From Deltaproteobacteria bacterium (lineage in GTDB: Bacteria > Myxococcota > Polyangia > Haliangiales > Haliangiaceae): 19,882 bases of DNA. Position 1 is the first letter of the stretch; every line of letters starts with the position of its first letter. This document shows, piece by piece, positions 9,726-18,968 of this stretch. The notes under the pieces were generated by a model. The model worked only from the letters and a program-made list of their open reading frames with translations, did no database searches and was not told the origin of the DNA. The translations under genes and the position numbers were made by a program. The stretch spans positions 1 through 19,882 of the forward strand of contig JAGSPR010000075.1 in NCBI GenBank assembly GCA_018262455.1. The letters are read 5' to 3'.

Positions 9726-11669
9726 ATGGCATCAACCAAGAGCTACACCGGCGACGACATCCAGGTCCTCGAAGGACTCGAGGCCGTTCGCAAGCGCCCC
9801 GCCATGTACATCGGCGGGACCGGCAAGGATGGCTACCACCACCTGCTGTGGGAGATCGTCGACAACTCGATCGACGAGGCGATCAACAAGTACGCGACCA
9901 AGGTCGAGGTCACGCTCCACAAGGATGGGCGGAGCGCGACGGTCGAGGACAACGGCCGCGGCATCCCGATCGATCAGATGACGAAGTTCAAGAAGAGCGC
10001 CCTCGAGGTGATCTTCACGACGCTGCACTCCGGCGGCAAGTTCGAGCGTGGCAAGAGCTACGCGGTCTCCGGCGGCCTCCACGGCGTCGGCTCGGCCGTC
10101 GTCAACGCGCTGTCGAGCGAGCTGCTGGTCACCGTCAAGCGCGACGGCGGGCGTCACGAGATGCGGTTCGAGCGCGGCGCTGCCAAGGGCAAGCTCAAGT
10201 CGCTCGGCGGCGCGCGGGGGACCGGCACCACGGTGATGTTCCGGCCCGATGACGAGATCTTCGGGAACAAGCTGAGGTTCGACAGCGAGATCGTCGCCGA
10301 TCGGCTCGAGTCCAAGAGCTATCTCCACCGCGGCCTCGAGATCGTGCTGCGCGACGAGACGAAGTCGCCGGCGGTCGTCCAGTCGTTCCTCCACGAGCAC
10401 GGCATCGCCGACTACCTGCCGAGGCTCGTTGCCGACCGCAAGAAGATCGCGGTCCCGCCGGGTGGAGCGGTGTTCTATCTCGAGAAGCGCGACGAGGATG
10501 CGCAGCTCGGGGTCGAGCTCGCGATGCAGTGGACCGAGTCACCCGACGATCTGATCAAGAGCTACGTCAACAGCGTGCCGACGCCCGAGGGCGGCACGCA
10601 CGACCAGGGCCTCAAGAGCGCGATGGTGAAGGCCGTCCGCAACTACATCGCGACCCACAAGCTCGAGCCCAAGGGCGTGACGCTGCTCGCCGAGGACATC
10701 CGCGAGGGTGTGGTCGCCGTGCTGTCGACCTACGTCCACGACCCGCAGTTCCAGGGTCAGACGAAGGAGAAGCTCAACAACCCCGAGGCCGCCGCGCAGG
10801 TCGAGGGCATCGTCCGCCCGGCCCTCGAGAACTACCTCAACAGCAACCCGAACTGGGCGCAGGCCGTGGTCGCGCGCACGTTCATCTCGGCACGCGCCCG
10901 CGAGGCGTCACGCGCCGCACAGCAGGTCTCCCGCAAGACCGCCGTCTCGCACCGGCTCAACCTGCCGGGCAAGCTCGCCGACTGCAGCTCGACCGATCCC
11001 AACGACAGCGAGCTGTTCATCGTCGAAGGCGACTCGGCAGGTGGCTCGGCGAAGCAGGGGCGCGATCGCAAGACCCAGGCGATCCTGCCGCTGCGCGGCA
11101 AGGTGCTCAACTCCGAGCAGGCGAACAGCCAGAAGCTGCTCGCGAACAAGGAGCTCCAGGACATCGTCTCGGCGCTCGGCTGCGGCATGGGCGAGGCGAT
11201 CGATCTCGGCAAGCTGCGCTACGGCAAGATCTTCCTGCTGATGGACGCCGATGCGGACGGCCACCACATCGCGACCCTGCTGCTGACCTTCCTGTTCCGG
11301 CACATGAAGCCGCTGATCGATCAGGGCCACGTCTTCCTCGCGCAGCCGCCGCTGTACCGGATCGATCTCGGCAAGCAGACGTTCTGGGCGCTCGACGATC
11401 AACACCGCGACAGCCTGCTCAAGCAGCACGCCAAGAGCAACTCCAAGCCGAGCATCACGCGGTTCAAGGGCCTCGGCGAGATGAACCCCGAGACCCTGAA
11501 GATGACGACGCTCGATCCGAAGTCGCGGCAGACCCTGCGCGTCACCGTCAAGGACGGCGAGCAGTTGCTCACCGATCAGGTCATCTCCGACCTGATGGGC
11601 AAGGACGTCGCGGCGCGCTTCAAGATGATCACCGAGAACGCCGCCGAGATCGGTGATCTCGACGTCTGA
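9726..11669 (+). CDS. parE: Type IIA DNA topoisomerase subunit B (topoisomerase IV ParE-like)
   Basis: The 647-residue ATPase subunit shows the GHKL motifs [10 protein letters not shown] (about 43-52, catalytic E43), DNGRG (75-79) and GGLHGVGS (116-123). The TOPRIM motifs are [13 protein letters not shown] (E434) and DADADG (D507, D509, D511), and FKGLGEMNP lies near the C-terminus. FKGLGEMNP with TTLDP and HIATLL fits ParE better than GyrB, which typically has YKGLGEM, WETTMDP and S/THIRTLL. The length fits a subunit without the large proteobacterial GyrB insert. It drives ATP-dependent strand passage with the upstream A subunit, and the 89-nt gap indicates one operon. ATG at 9726 has TGAGGA just upstream. 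Its 3' end overlaps the convergent glycosyltransferase gene by 41 bp. Confidence 0.92.
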   Translation: MASTKSYTGDDIQVLEGLEAVRKRPAMYIGGTGKDGYHHLLWEIVDNSIDEAINKYATKVEVTLHKDGRSATVEDNGRGIPIDQMTKFKKSALEVIFTTLHSGGKFERGKSYAVSGGLHGVGSAVVNALSSELLVTVKRDGGRHEMRFERGAAKGKLKSLGGARGTGTTVMFRPDDEIFGNKLRFDSEIVADRLESKSYLHRGLEIVLRDETKSPAVVQSFLHEHGIADYLPRLVADRKKIAVPPGGAVFYLEKRDEDAQLGVELAMQWTESPDDLIKSYVNSVPTPEGGTHDQGLKSAMVKAVRNYIATHKLEPKGVTLLAEDIREGVVAVLSTYVHDPQFQGQTKEKLNNPEAAAQVEGIVRPALENYLNSNPNWAQAVVARTFISARAREASRAAQQVSRKTAVSHRLNLPGKLADCSSTDPNDSELFIVEGDSAGGSAKQGRDRKTQAILPLRGKVLNSEQANSQKLLANKELQDIVSALGCGMGEAIDLGKLRYGKIFLLMDADADGHHIATLLLTFLFRHMKPLIDQGHVFLAQPPLYRIDLGKQTFWALDDQHRDSLLKQHAKSNSKPSITRFKGLGEMNPETLKMTTLDPKSRQTLRVTVKDGEQLLTDQVISDLMGKDVAARFKMITENAAEIGDLDV

Positions 11670-12741
11670 GACCCAGCGATGAGAGGAGGCTCGTGATCGA
11701 CGGCGCGGGCGGGGCGCCGTCGGCCGCGGCGTTGGCGCGGGGCGAGGCTCGCAGCGCCTGTTCGATGGCGCCGGCAAACGCCACGGCGTCGTAGGGATCG
11801 GGCCCGCGCCCGTCGGCGCTCGCCATCGGCGATGCGATCGCGGGGAGCGTGGTCCGTAGCTCGGCCGCGTAGGTCTCGCAGATCGCGGGGCAGATCACCG
11901 CGTCGACCGGCGCGTCATCGACCATCGCGGCTGCGATCGCGATGCCCGGGAGCTCGGCGAGGTTCGCCGGCTCGGTGCCTTCGCCGGTGCGGACCACCAG
12001 GGTCATGCCGAGGATCCGCGCCGCGGCGACCGCGGTGTCGATCCCGTGACGCGCGGCGGCGAGCCCGGCGAGCCGGAGCCGGCCGGTGGGCGTCGCCGGA
12101 GCCAGCGCAGACGCCGACGGTGGCGCGGACGGCAGCACGGCGAGCCGAGCCTCGGGGATGCCATCGGCGACGCACAAGGACCGGGCATACGCGCCGCGCA
12201 CGACCACGAGATCCGCGAGCACGCGCTCGGCCTCCTGCCGCGCGATGGCCCACGACGGCGCGCGGAACCTGCGCAGGAACTGCCGCTCCGGCCAGACCTC
12301 GGCGGCGCGGTCGAGGTCCGCGTGCAGCGCGCGCAGGAGCGGCACGTCGAGCACCAGGACACAGTGCGAACCGATCGAGCGCGCCGCGGCGAACGTCCGG
12401 CGTGCCGCGAGCGAGGAGGCGACCACGATCCGTGGCTTGCGACGCAACACCTCGCGCGCGGCCCAGCCGTCGATCGCGGTTCGCAGCAGGAACTGGCTCT
12501 GGTACCGGCGGTCGGTGTGGTTCCTTGCCCAGGCGCGCAGGCCCGCGTCGATGGCGAGCAGCGGCGGGCTCCGGAGGTCACCGCCCGTCCGCCGCCGGGC
12601 GTAGGCGCCGATCGCCCCCGGGGCATGCGCGAGCCAGGCGGGTGCGGTGAGCGGGCTCCACAGCTCGGTCTCGGCCACGTCACGGCAGGCCGCGAGCAGC
12701 GGTGCCTCGCCCGGTGCAGCCACGACGATCGCGATCGTCAC
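11629..12741 (-). CDS. GT-B-like glycosyltransferase (putative)
   Basis: The 370-residue product looks like a divergent family 4/1-type glycosyltransferase. It has an N-terminal Rossmann-like strand ([11 protein letters not shown]). In the middle is a [13 protein letters not shown]...[12 protein letters not shown] segment, which matches the linker before the C-terminal nucleotide-sugar domain. After it comes a second alpha/beta half with [17 protein letters not shown] near the C-terminus. The usual Gly-rich and E-x7-E donor motifs are weak, so activity and substrate are uncertain. GTG at 12741 is chosen because it overlaps the VanW stop as GTGA; an ATG at 12777 would overlap VanW further. The last 13 codons, an Arg-rich tail, are antisense to the end of parE. 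Confidence 0.65.
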   Translation of the reverse strand: MTIAIVVAAPGEAPLLAACRDVAETELWSPLTAPAWLAHAPGAIGAYARRRTGGDLRSPPLLAIDAGLRAWARNHTDRRYQSQFLLRTAIDGWAAREVLRRKPRIVVASSLAARRTFAAARSIGSHCVLVLDVPLLRALHADLDRAAEVWPERQFLRRFRAPSWAIARQEAERVLADLVVVRGAYARSLCVADGIPEARLAVLPSAPPSASALAPATPTGRLRLAGLAAARHGIDTAVAAARILGMTLVVRTGEGTEPANLAELPGIAIAAAMVDDAPVDAVICPAICETYAAELRTTLPAIASPMASADGRGPDPYDAVAFAGAIEQALRASPRANAAADGAPPAPSITSLLSSLGLRRRDHRSRRRSR

Positions 12742-13547
12742 CGTGCAGGCTCCGGAAGCTCGATGCGCGCACGGCACGCGGTCTCACCGCAATCGAGGCA
12801 CGTGCGGAGCGCCGCGGGGATCCGCTGGTGGTCGTCGACGATCACGGTGTCCTCGATCAACGCGCGCTCGTCGTGGACGCGGCGGCGGATCCGGGTGTCG
12901 CGGCGAGCCCCATCATCATGCTGGAGCCGCTCGAGCTCGACCCGGAGCCGTGGGGCATCGTGGCGAGCGGCGACGACGAGCACGTCTCCTCGCACCCTCA
13001 CGTCGAGCACGGCGCTTCCCTCGCGTGGCGCGATCCGCAGATCGATGTGGGGAAACGCGACCGTCGCGTCGAGCGCCGCGGGATCTCCGAGCGCCATCGA
13101 GTGCCCGTGTCTCTCGAGGATGTGCCAGCCGAGCTCGACCGCGAGCGTGAACAACGCGTTCGAGATCAGGCACAGGCCGCCGCCGATCGCCGGGACCGCG
13201 CAGCCGGAGCGCAGCTCCATCCCCCACGCGAAGCCACGTGCCGCGGTCGCGGGACCGAGCGCGCGCCAGAAGCTCAGCGGTGCGCTGGGCGACAGCGTGA
13301 TGCCGTGAAATGCGGTGGCGGCGAGCCGGACGTTGTGGCGCTTGCCGGCCTCGAGCCGAAGGTCCGCGCCGGCGCGCGCGATCGGCACGTGGATCCGGTG
13401 GACCGGCCAGGCCGGAGGGGGCGTGGTCCGGGCCGGCGCGGCGAAGCCATCGTCGACCAGCCAGCGCCCGAGCCGGCGCGCGGACAGGCCCGCGACCTTG
13501 ACCTGCCGCAGCCACAAGCTCAGCCCACTGGCGTCGCGTAGCTCCAC
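12738..13547 (-). CDS. VanW family protein
   Basis: The 269-residue product carries a clear VanW core: FHGITLSP and PLSFWRALGPAT (about 80-101), GFAWGMELRSG, PAIGGGLCLISNALF (about 119-133) and ILERHGHS (143-150), then FPHIDLR. Short VanW proteins of this size are often found near cell-surface polysaccharide genes; their biochemical role is not established. The C-terminus has a compact C-x2-C-x4-C cluster (C250, C253, C258) that could bind metal. The gene ends in a GTGA overlap with the glycosyltransferase, so the two are translated as a pair. The start is GTG at 13547. The open frame continues far upstream, but that part is antisense to the phosphoesterase gene and lacks VanW features. Confidence 0.85.
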   Translation of the reverse strand: MELRDASGLSLWLRQVKVAGLSARRLGRWLVDDGFAAPARTTPPPAWPVHRIHVPIARAGADLRLEAGKRHNVRLAATAFHGITLSPSAPLSFWRALGPATAARGFAWGMELRSGCAVPAIGGGLCLISNALFTLAVELGWHILERHGHSMALGDPAALDATVAFPHIDLRIAPREGSAVLDVRVRGDVLVVAARHDAPRLRVELERLQHDDGARRDTRIRRRVHDERALIEDTVIVDDHQRIPAALRTCLDCGETACRARIELPEPAR

Positions 13548-13637
13548 CGCGTGGAACGTGCCACACGGGCCGGCTATTCGCTCGACCAGGTGACGAATCG
13601 GCGTGCGGAGCGCGGTCCCACGCGCGAGACTCGGGCG
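13548..13637. promoter_or_regulatory. Divergent region between vanW-like and phosphoesterase genes
   Basis: This 90-bp gap separates two genes transcribed away from each other and must hold at least one promoter. No convincing -35/-10 pair is visible. If the phosphoesterase starts at GTG 13590 instead, the gap shrinks to 42 bp. Confidence 0.3.
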
Positions 13638-14786
13638 GTGCGTGGGTTGGCGCTGCTCGCGATGGTCGTGGCGGTGGCGTCGTGTCAACCCGACGAGGAC
13701 CAGCCGCCGCTCCTGGCTGGTAGGCCGCGACCGGTCATGCAACCCGCACCGCGCCCACCGGATCCGGCTCCGCCGCCGCGGCCGGCTCCCTGGACCTTCG
13801 CGGTCATGTCCGACCTTCACCTGCCGAACCCCAAGGCCGTGACGGTCCAGCAGACCGTGGCCGCGCTGGTCGCGCTCCATCCTCGCGCCGTGGTGATCAC
13901 CGGCGACCACACCAACGGCAGCCTCACCGACGTCGCGAGCTCGTCCGGGACGGCGGCGCGGTGGAGGACGGTGACCGCGTCGCTGCAGCCCCTGCGGGAT
14001 GCCGGCATCGCGGTGCTGCCGATCGCGGGCAACCACGACAGCTACCTCGACTGGCAACGCCGGGGGTACGCCACCGCGTTCGCGGACCTCGAGGCGTGGG
14101 CGTCACCGCTGAAGATCACCTCCCAGCACGACGGGGCCTCGGTCGCGCGCGCGCCGTTCTCGTACAGCGTCGAGATCGATGGCGTTCACTTCTCGCTCGT
14201 TCACATCGTCGCGCAGTCGCTCGATCGCGGGGTCGCGCACTGGCTCGCCGATGACCTCGCCGCGGCGGCCGACGCGAAGCATCGGATCGTGTTTGGTCAC
14301 GTCCCGTTGTCATCGGTGATCCGGCCGCCGAACCAGGCCTTCGTCGGCAAGCTGGGGGAGATCCTCGAGCATGGCCACGTCGAGCTCTACGTGGCCGGCC
14401 ACGAGCACGTCGTGTGGGACGATGACGTCGTGCTGCCCGCGGGGAGCAAGCTGCGGCAGATCCTCGTCGGTTGCACGTCGGGGTTCTACGACTACGCTCC
14501 ATCCGACGTCTCGCGGCACCGCGCCAGCTGCATGCGGATCGCGCTCACCGGGAAGCGCGATCCGATGCGCTGCGCCATGCCGAACGGCGGTGGCGAGTTC
14601 GTGCTCGCGCGTGGTCGCAAGAACCGCGAGATCGAGCACTACGAGAACAGCTTCACCCTGTTCACCGTCGATGGCGACACCATCCGCGCGCGCCCGATGA
14701 CCATCGACGATCAGGGCAAGCCTCGACCATTCTATCTCGACCGTGACTTGCTGACGATCCGCAGCGGCCGGGGATCTCGACCGTGA
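13638..14786 (+). CDS. Calcineurin-like metallophosphoesterase lipoprotein
   Basis: From GTG at 13638 the product is 382 residues. It has a short signal ending in VAVASC (C16), then a Pro-rich linker and a catalytic domain. The full metallophosphoesterase motif set is present: SDLHL (D59, H61), TGDH (D90), GNHD (N132-D134), GHVP (H221) and GHEH (H255, H257). A binuclear-metal hydrolase of phosphomono- or diesters, anchored in the envelope, is predicted; the substrate is unknown. GTG at 13590 or 13551 would give a longer N-region before the same lipobox. The next gene follows after 40 nt in the same direction. The C-terminal third (about 290-382) is a beta-rich extension after the core, with no recognised domain. 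Confidence 0.9.
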   Translation: MRGLALLAMVVAVASCQPDEDQPPLLAGRPRPVMQPAPRPPDPAPPPRPAPWTFAVMSDLHLPNPKAVTVQQTVAALVALHPRAVVITGDHTNGSLTDVASSSGTAARWRTVTASLQPLRDAGIAVLPIAGNHDSYLDWQRRGYATAFADLEAWASPLKITSQHDGASVARAPFSYSVEIDGVHFSLVHIVAQSLDRGVAHWLADDLAAAADAKHRIVFGHVPLSSVIRPPNQAFVGKLGEILEHGHVELYVAGHEHVVWDDDVVLPAGSKLRQILVGCTSGFYDYAPSDVSRHRASCMRIALTGKRDPMRCAMPNGGGEFVLARGRKNREIEHYENSFTLFTVDGDTIRARPMTIDDQGKPRPFYLDRDLLTIRSGRGSRP

Positions 14787-14826
14787 AGTCGGGCGGCGGA
14801 GCGATCTGCATGCGACACTGCGAGAC

Positions 14827-15618
14827 ATGATCCGTCGGATCGCGATGGTGGCGGGGGCTGGCTTCGCGATCTGGCTGGTCGTCCTCGTCATCCTGGGGGT
14901 CACGCTGAGCGACAGGTTTGGCCGGCAGGTCACCGAGCGCGTCGGTGAATCGCTCCAGGCGGACGCGACGATCGAGAGCGCGGACCTGGCGTTCGTCCGC
15001 GGCCGGCTGGAGCTCGCGGGCTTGAAGCTCTTGCGCGATGACCTGATCGGCCGGCTCTCGCTCGACGTCGCGGCCGTGCGCTGCGAGCTCGCGCCGCTGG
15101 GGATCATGCTCCTCGATCGCGAGTGCGGCGAGCTCGTGGTGCGAGGCGTTCGACTCGACGTGTCCACGTTCGCGCTGTTCAAGCTCCACCATCCCAAGCG
15201 GCCGCCGATCCGCGCGCAGCGGGTGGTGATCGATGATGCCGTGCTCGCGTTCTCGCCGAGCGCGCTGGCGCCGAGCCTCGGAAGGATCCGGATCACGATC
15301 GAGCACGCGGAGGCGGGCCCGACCACCTTCAAGACGCCACTCTCCTGGCTGTTCGCGCTTCGCGAGCTGCGCGCCACGTTCGACCTGCCGGCCGGCGTCA
15401 CGGTCAAGCTGACCTACGCGGACGGCGTGCTCGGCGTCGCCGGCAGCCTGTTCGGCTCGACGCCGGTCGCGTTGCCGCTCGCGCTGCCTGTCGTGGACGC
15501 GAGCGAGGATGCGCTGGCCGAGGTCAAGCAGCTGGTCAAGCTCGGCCGTGACCTCGCCGAGCGGCTGGTGGCGCAGAAGGCGCAGGACTGGCTGAAGACC
15601 AAGCTGAGGGCGCGTTAG
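14827..15618 (+). CDS. Single-pass membrane protein with AsmA-like domain
   Basis: The 263-residue product has one N-terminal transmembrane helix (about 5-27). A beta-rich region follows, with repeated units of the type ATIESADLAFVRGRLELAGLKL and later ECGELVVRGVRLDVS, as in the start of AsmA/TamB-like proteins. A charged helix closes the C-terminus. AsmA-like proteins bridge or organise the envelope and are implicated in lipid transport, but they are normally much longer, so this would be a minimal or unrelated version. ATG at 14827 is used. It lies 40 nt after the phosphoesterase gene and is probably co-transcribed with it. The family assignment is from overall pattern only. Confidence 0.6.
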   Translation: MIRRIAMVAGAGFAIWLVVLVILGVTLSDRFGRQVTERVGESLQADATIESADLAFVRGRLELAGLKLLRDDLIGRLSLDVAAVRCELAPLGIMLLDRECGELVVRGVRLDVSTFALFKLHHPKRPPIRAQRVVIDDAVLAFSPSALAPSLGRIRITIEHAEAGPTTFKTPLSWLFALRELRATFDLPAGVTVKLTYADGVLGVAGSLFGSTPVALPLALPVVDASEDALAEVKQLVKLGRDLAERLVAQKAQDWLKTKLRAR

Positions 15619-15628
15619 GGGGCAATGC

Positions 15629-15651
15629 TGGTCGCCTGACGGGGGCGGCCA
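15629..15651. terminator. Hairpin between convergent genes, possible bidirectional terminator
   Basis: TGGTCGCC (15629-15636) pairs with GGCGGCCA (15644-15651), including one G-T wobble, around a 7-nt loop. It sits in the 47-bp gap between two convergent genes. There is no T-run on either side, so intrinsic termination is only suggested. Confidence 0.35.
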
Positions 15652-15665
15652 CCGAAGGTCGTGAT

Positions 15666-17300
15666 TCAGAAGCTCGAGTAGCCGGGCAGCGTCTCGTAGA
15701 GCCGGACGAAGCGGAGGTCGACATGTGGCCACTCGATGTCGAGGCTCATGTTCTGCGCGAGCACGTGCATCAGGTCCTCGGGCACGGCGTCGGCTTCGTC
15801 AGCCTGCGGCAGCTCGCCCAGGGCGAGCTGCTGGATGAATCGTGGGCTCACCGCGCGTACGGCGGTCATCGTCGCGACCAGCCTCGTGATGCGCTCGCCG
15901 CGCGCCTGCGAGACCGGCTTGCCTGCGCTGCAGGCCTCCGTGGTCTCGTCGTCGCCGCTCGTCCTGAAGATCAGGCCGTGCAGCCTGGCGAGGTCACCGG
16001 CGCGCGCGGCGCGCTTGCGTGCCTTGCTCCACTTGCAGTCGTCGGCGCGCCAACCGCCGTCCACCTTGACCAGCTTGTAGCCATCGACGTCGAACACCTC
16101 GTCGTTGGTGTACCGGTAGTAGATGCGGTCCTCCCCGTCGGGGGTCGCGAGCTTGTCGAGCCGGACCTGCGCGCCATCGATCGAGCCCTGATGGATCTGA
16201 TGCTGGATCTTGTCCGGACCGGGCGCGACCTCGAGCAGGTATCCGATCGACCAGAACAGCTGATCGCGCTGCCGTCCCTGCCACGCCCGTGGCGTCGCGA
16301 CGACCGACGAGGCGAGCAGGGTGCCGGTCGCGTCGTAGTGCTTCCACGTACCTGTGACGGAGCCGCCCTTCGAGAACCGGCCGAGCGCGATCGGCGTCTT
16401 GTCCTTGGTGTCGTAGTAGAACCGCCAGGCGCCGCTGCGCTGGCCACGCACGAAGCTACCCTCCGCCGCGAGGTTGCCGCTCTCGTGATACATGCGCCAC
16501 GGTCCACTCGGACGGTTGGCCACGAACGCGCCCTCGGCCATCGTCGCGCCCCTCGGGTAGGTGCTCGTCCACGTGCCCTTGCCCCGGAGAAAGCTGCCGG
16601 TTCCGAGCACGACGTTCTCCGGGCCGCGCTTCGTCCACACGCCCTCGAGTTGGTTGTTGCGGAGCGTGCCGCGCAGGTCAGCTTGCTCGTAGGGGCCGTC
16701 CTTCGCCTCCTCGTCGTGCTCGAGGTCCCACGGGTGCCACTGCAGGACGTCGGGCCCCATGTATCCAGGCTGGATCTGGCCGAGCTCGTCGAGCGTGAAG
16801 CCCGACGCCTCGACCCACGCGCGCACCTCGGGCATGTCCTTCGCGATGTCCTCGATGAAGTCATAGCGATGCTTCGTGGCGATCTGCTCGGCAAGCGCGC
16901 GGCCCGCCGACTGCTCGATCAGGTAACCGACCGCGCAGATCGTGCCCTTGTCGTCGATGAACACGGGCGTGGTCCACGGCAGGTGCGTGTTGTCGGGCGT
17001 CGTGCCCTTCGCGATGTACGCGTCGAGGTACGCCAGGATCTGCTGACGCCTGGCCTCGAGCTCCGGCCTGGTCGCCGGCTTCGCCGCGAGCCGCGCGCGA
17101 ACCGCGACGAAGTGCTCGTGCATGCGCAGCTTCTCTTCCGCCCCGGACTTTGGGTCGCGTCCGAGGTGGGCGACGAACCCATCATCTCCCGTGTGGTGGT
17201 TCGCACCCGGCCGGAGGTTGCGTGGTGCGTTCGGCGGCAGCGCCGAGCTCGTCGTGGAGAGCACCGAAAGCGCGACGATCGGAAGGGCATGGCGAAGCAT
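15666..17300 (-). CDS. Secreted MORN-repeat (YwqK-like) protein
   Basis: From ATG at 17300 the product is 544 residues. It has a signal peptide (MLRHALPIVALSVL, cleavage near SSA at about 20). An N-terminal helical domain (about 54-180) contains a conserved-looking PVFIDDKGTICAVGYLIEQSAG stretch (112-133). A MORN_2-like repeat region follows (about 209-333), with units such as LEGVWTKRGP, GPWRMYHESGNL, GAWRFYYD and GTWKHYDATGTLLA. The C-terminal 200 residues have no recognised domain. MORN_2 units are beta-hairpin repeats; the cellular role of secreted forms is unknown. An upstream start (17378) would place 26 residues before the signal and is rejected. It is the last gene of a leftward run of three. 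Confidence 0.82.
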   Translation of the reverse strand: MLRHALPIVALSVLSTTSSALPPNAPRNLRPGANHHTGDDGFVAHLGRDPKSGAEEKLRMHEHFVAVRARLAAKPATRPELEARRQQILAYLDAYIAKGTTPDNTHLPWTTPVFIDDKGTICAVGYLIEQSAGRALAEQIATKHRYDFIEDIAKDMPEVRAWVEASGFTLDELGQIQPGYMGPDVLQWHPWDLEHDEEAKDGPYEQADLRGTLRNNQLEGVWTKRGPENVVLGTGSFLRGKGTWTSTYPRGATMAEGAFVANRPSGPWRMYHESGNLAAEGSFVRGQRSGAWRFYYDTKDKTPIALGRFSKGGSVTGTWKHYDATGTLLASSVVATPRAWQGRQRDQLFWSIGYLLEVAPGPDKIQHQIHQGSIDGAQVRLDKLATPDGEDRIYYRYTNDEVFDVDGYKLVKVDGGWRADDCKWSKARKRAARAGDLARLHGLIFRTSGDDETTEACSAGKPVSQARGERITRLVATMTAVRAVSPRFIQQLALGELPQADEADAVPEDLMHVLAQNMSLDIEWPHVDLRFVRLYETLPGYSSF

Positions 17301-17393
17301 CACGGCTGGGTTCGTGCAGCCCGGGTGCCAACCGCTCCGGCCAACAAGATTGGCAGCTTGGCCCGCGCCGCGGCCCACGAGACACGACCTCGC

Positions 17394-17418
17394 GTGTCCG
17401 ACTCCGACAGGGGGACAC
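17394..17418 (-). terminator. Weak hairpin downstream of the Cys-rich-repeat lipoprotein
   Basis: GTGTCC (17394-17399) and GGACAC (17413-17418) form a 6-bp stem with a 13-nt loop, 47 nt past the lipoprotein stop in its direction of transcription. No T-run follows. The rest of the 17301-17464 gap shows nothing else I can name. Confidence 0.25.
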
Positions 17419-17464
17419 TCCAGATCGAGCTCGGCCGACGGTCCCGATCACCCCGCCGTGAGGC

Positions 17465-18877
17465 TCACAGCGCCGTGCACGTCGCGCTGCAGGTCGTGCC
17501 GTCAGGCGGATCGCAGTCCTCGCCGGCGCTGACGTTGACGACGTTGTCGCCGCACTCGACCGGGGTGCAATCGGAGTCGCACGTGGCGGTCTCGGTTTCG
17601 CCGGGGTCGCACATCTCGCCGTCCTGGAGGACGCCGTCGCCGCAGAACTCGCCGATGACGCCGCTCGCGCTGCTGCTGGTGGACTCGGCGCCGTCGACGC
17701 GGACCTCGGAGGTGGTCTCGGTGCGAAAGATCGTCGTGTCGATGCGCTCGCGATCGCGGAGGGCGAGCTCGGCGAAGCCGGGGAGCGCGGAGAGGTCGGG
17801 GAACTCGTAGCGGATGCTCGGCGCGCCGGCGACCCAGGCGGCCGACAGGGTGGCGAACCAGTCGCGCAAGACGGGGGCGTTGAAATCGGAGAAGTTGGAC
17901 GCGTCGACGGTGTACGACTGGATCGGGAGGACGGCGATGGTCGGTGTGAAGGTGAACACCGGGTGGAGGAACGGCGTCTTGAGCATCATCGGTTGCGGCG
18001 CGGTGAACGCGGCGGGGAGCGCGAACGCGAGCTGGCCTGGCGTCTTCACCGTGCGCGAGTGGGACGACGACTGACCGCTGACGCTGATGAGATAGAGGTC
18101 GTCGGCCTGCTGGAGCGCCGGCGGTAGCATCAGGTACGTCGGGGACGCGCCGAGCGGGATGCCGAGGCCCTGGAAGTTGACCGTTCCGTACGTCCGGACA
18201 GCCGACGTGCGCACCGTCGCCGTCGGATCGCTCGGCGTCAGGGTGAGTGCGAGGTTGTCGGGGGCCGCGCCGTCGGCGGCGACGTCGATCGTGATCGCCT
18301 TGGTGGTCTGGACCTCGATCGCCGGGATGCGGAACAGCTTGACGACGTTCTTGGCGCTGTCGGTCAGGGTACCAAACAGCTCGGTCGTACCGGGCGGAAC
18401 GTCGATCGACACGGTCTCATCGCTCGACGCGAGGCCGATGTTCCGGTTCGTGCGCAGGCGAAGCCGATGCCCCGCCGGGAGGTTCTGGACGGTCACGTCG
18501 AGCCTCGCGGTAGCTGGGGTGGACTTGCACGCGGTGCGGTAGGTCGTGCCATCGGCGACGACCTGCTGCACGACCTCGATGGTCGCAAAGTCGGTGTCGA
18601 GGCAGCCGATCGCGATGCCGTAGCGATCCGAGGTGATGTGCGCGTGGTAGACGCCATTCACGCCAGTCACCGCGACGAAGGCACCGTCGCCGTCCTGCAC
18701 GGCGACGAGCTTGGCGTCGTCGGCGGTGTCGCCGTCGACGAACGGGAAGTCGCGGTGGATCTCGATCGTGAGATCACTGCCGGAGGAAGGCGGGGCGTCG
18801 GTGCTTCGTCCACCGTCATCTCCGCAGGCGAACAGCGCGAGGCCGAGGGCGAGGGCGAGCGTGCGCGGGTCGATCAT
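17465..18877 (-). CDS. Lipoprotein with myxobacterial Cys-rich repeats
   Basis: From ATG at 18877 the 470-residue product has a signal ending in ALFAC (C18), followed by a Gly/Asp/Ser-rich linker. A long beta-rich region (about 45-400) includes an N-terminal Ig-like or carboxypeptidase-regulatory-like part. The C-terminus (412-470) holds two four-cysteine repeats beginning CGDGVLQDGEMCDPG and CGDNVVNVSAGEDCD, the pattern known as Myxococcus cysteine-rich repeats (also DUF4215-like). Such repeats are usual at the C-terminus of surface lipoproteins in myxobacteria and are thought to help exposure or sorting. It is therefore a predicted surface-exposed protein of unknown ligand. Longer starts run into the neighbouring gene and lack the signal. 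Confidence 0.87.
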   Translation of the reverse strand: MIDPRTLALALGLALFACGDDGGRSTDAPPSSGSDLTIEIHRDFPFVDGDTADDAKLVAVQDGDGAFVAVTGVNGVYHAHITSDRYGIAIGCLDTDFATIEVVQQVVADGTTYRTACKSTPATARLDVTVQNLPAGHRLRLRTNRNIGLASSDETVSIDVPPGTTELFGTLTDSAKNVVKLFRIPAIEVQTTKAITIDVAADGAAPDNLALTLTPSDPTATVRTSAVRTYGTVNFQGLGIPLGASPTYLMLPPALQQADDLYLISVSGQSSSHSRTVKTPGQLAFALPAAFTAPQPMMLKTPFLHPVFTFTPTIAVLPIQSYTVDASNFSDFNAPVLRDWFATLSAAWVAGAPSIRYEFPDLSALPGFAELALRDRERIDTTIFRTETTSEVRVDGAESTSSSASGVIGEFCGDGVLQDGEMCDPGETETATCDSDCTPVECGDNVVNVSAGEDCDPPDGTTCSATCTAL

Positions 18878-18968
18878 GGCGCTCGAGTCGTAGCAGACGT
18901 TCCATGAATGATCGCGGGTCAGTGTTGGCGCGGAACGGCAATTGTCTGCACGCAACCGCCGGCGAGCC

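Noticed and set aside
12046..13308. Long + strand open frames opposite the glycosyltransferase and VanW genes
   Set aside because: They are Arg/Ala-rich shadows with no motifs, while the - strand has a VanW core and a coupled start-stop.
13548..14057. N-terminal extension of the VanW frame
   Set aside because: It is antisense to the phosphoesterase catalytic region and is His/Arg-rich without VanW features.
15723..17810. A 695-codon open frame on the + strand
   Set aside because: It is antisense to the MORN-repeat protein, which has a signal peptide and domains. The + product is Arg/Val/Ala-rich without domains, as expected from mirrored GC3 bias.
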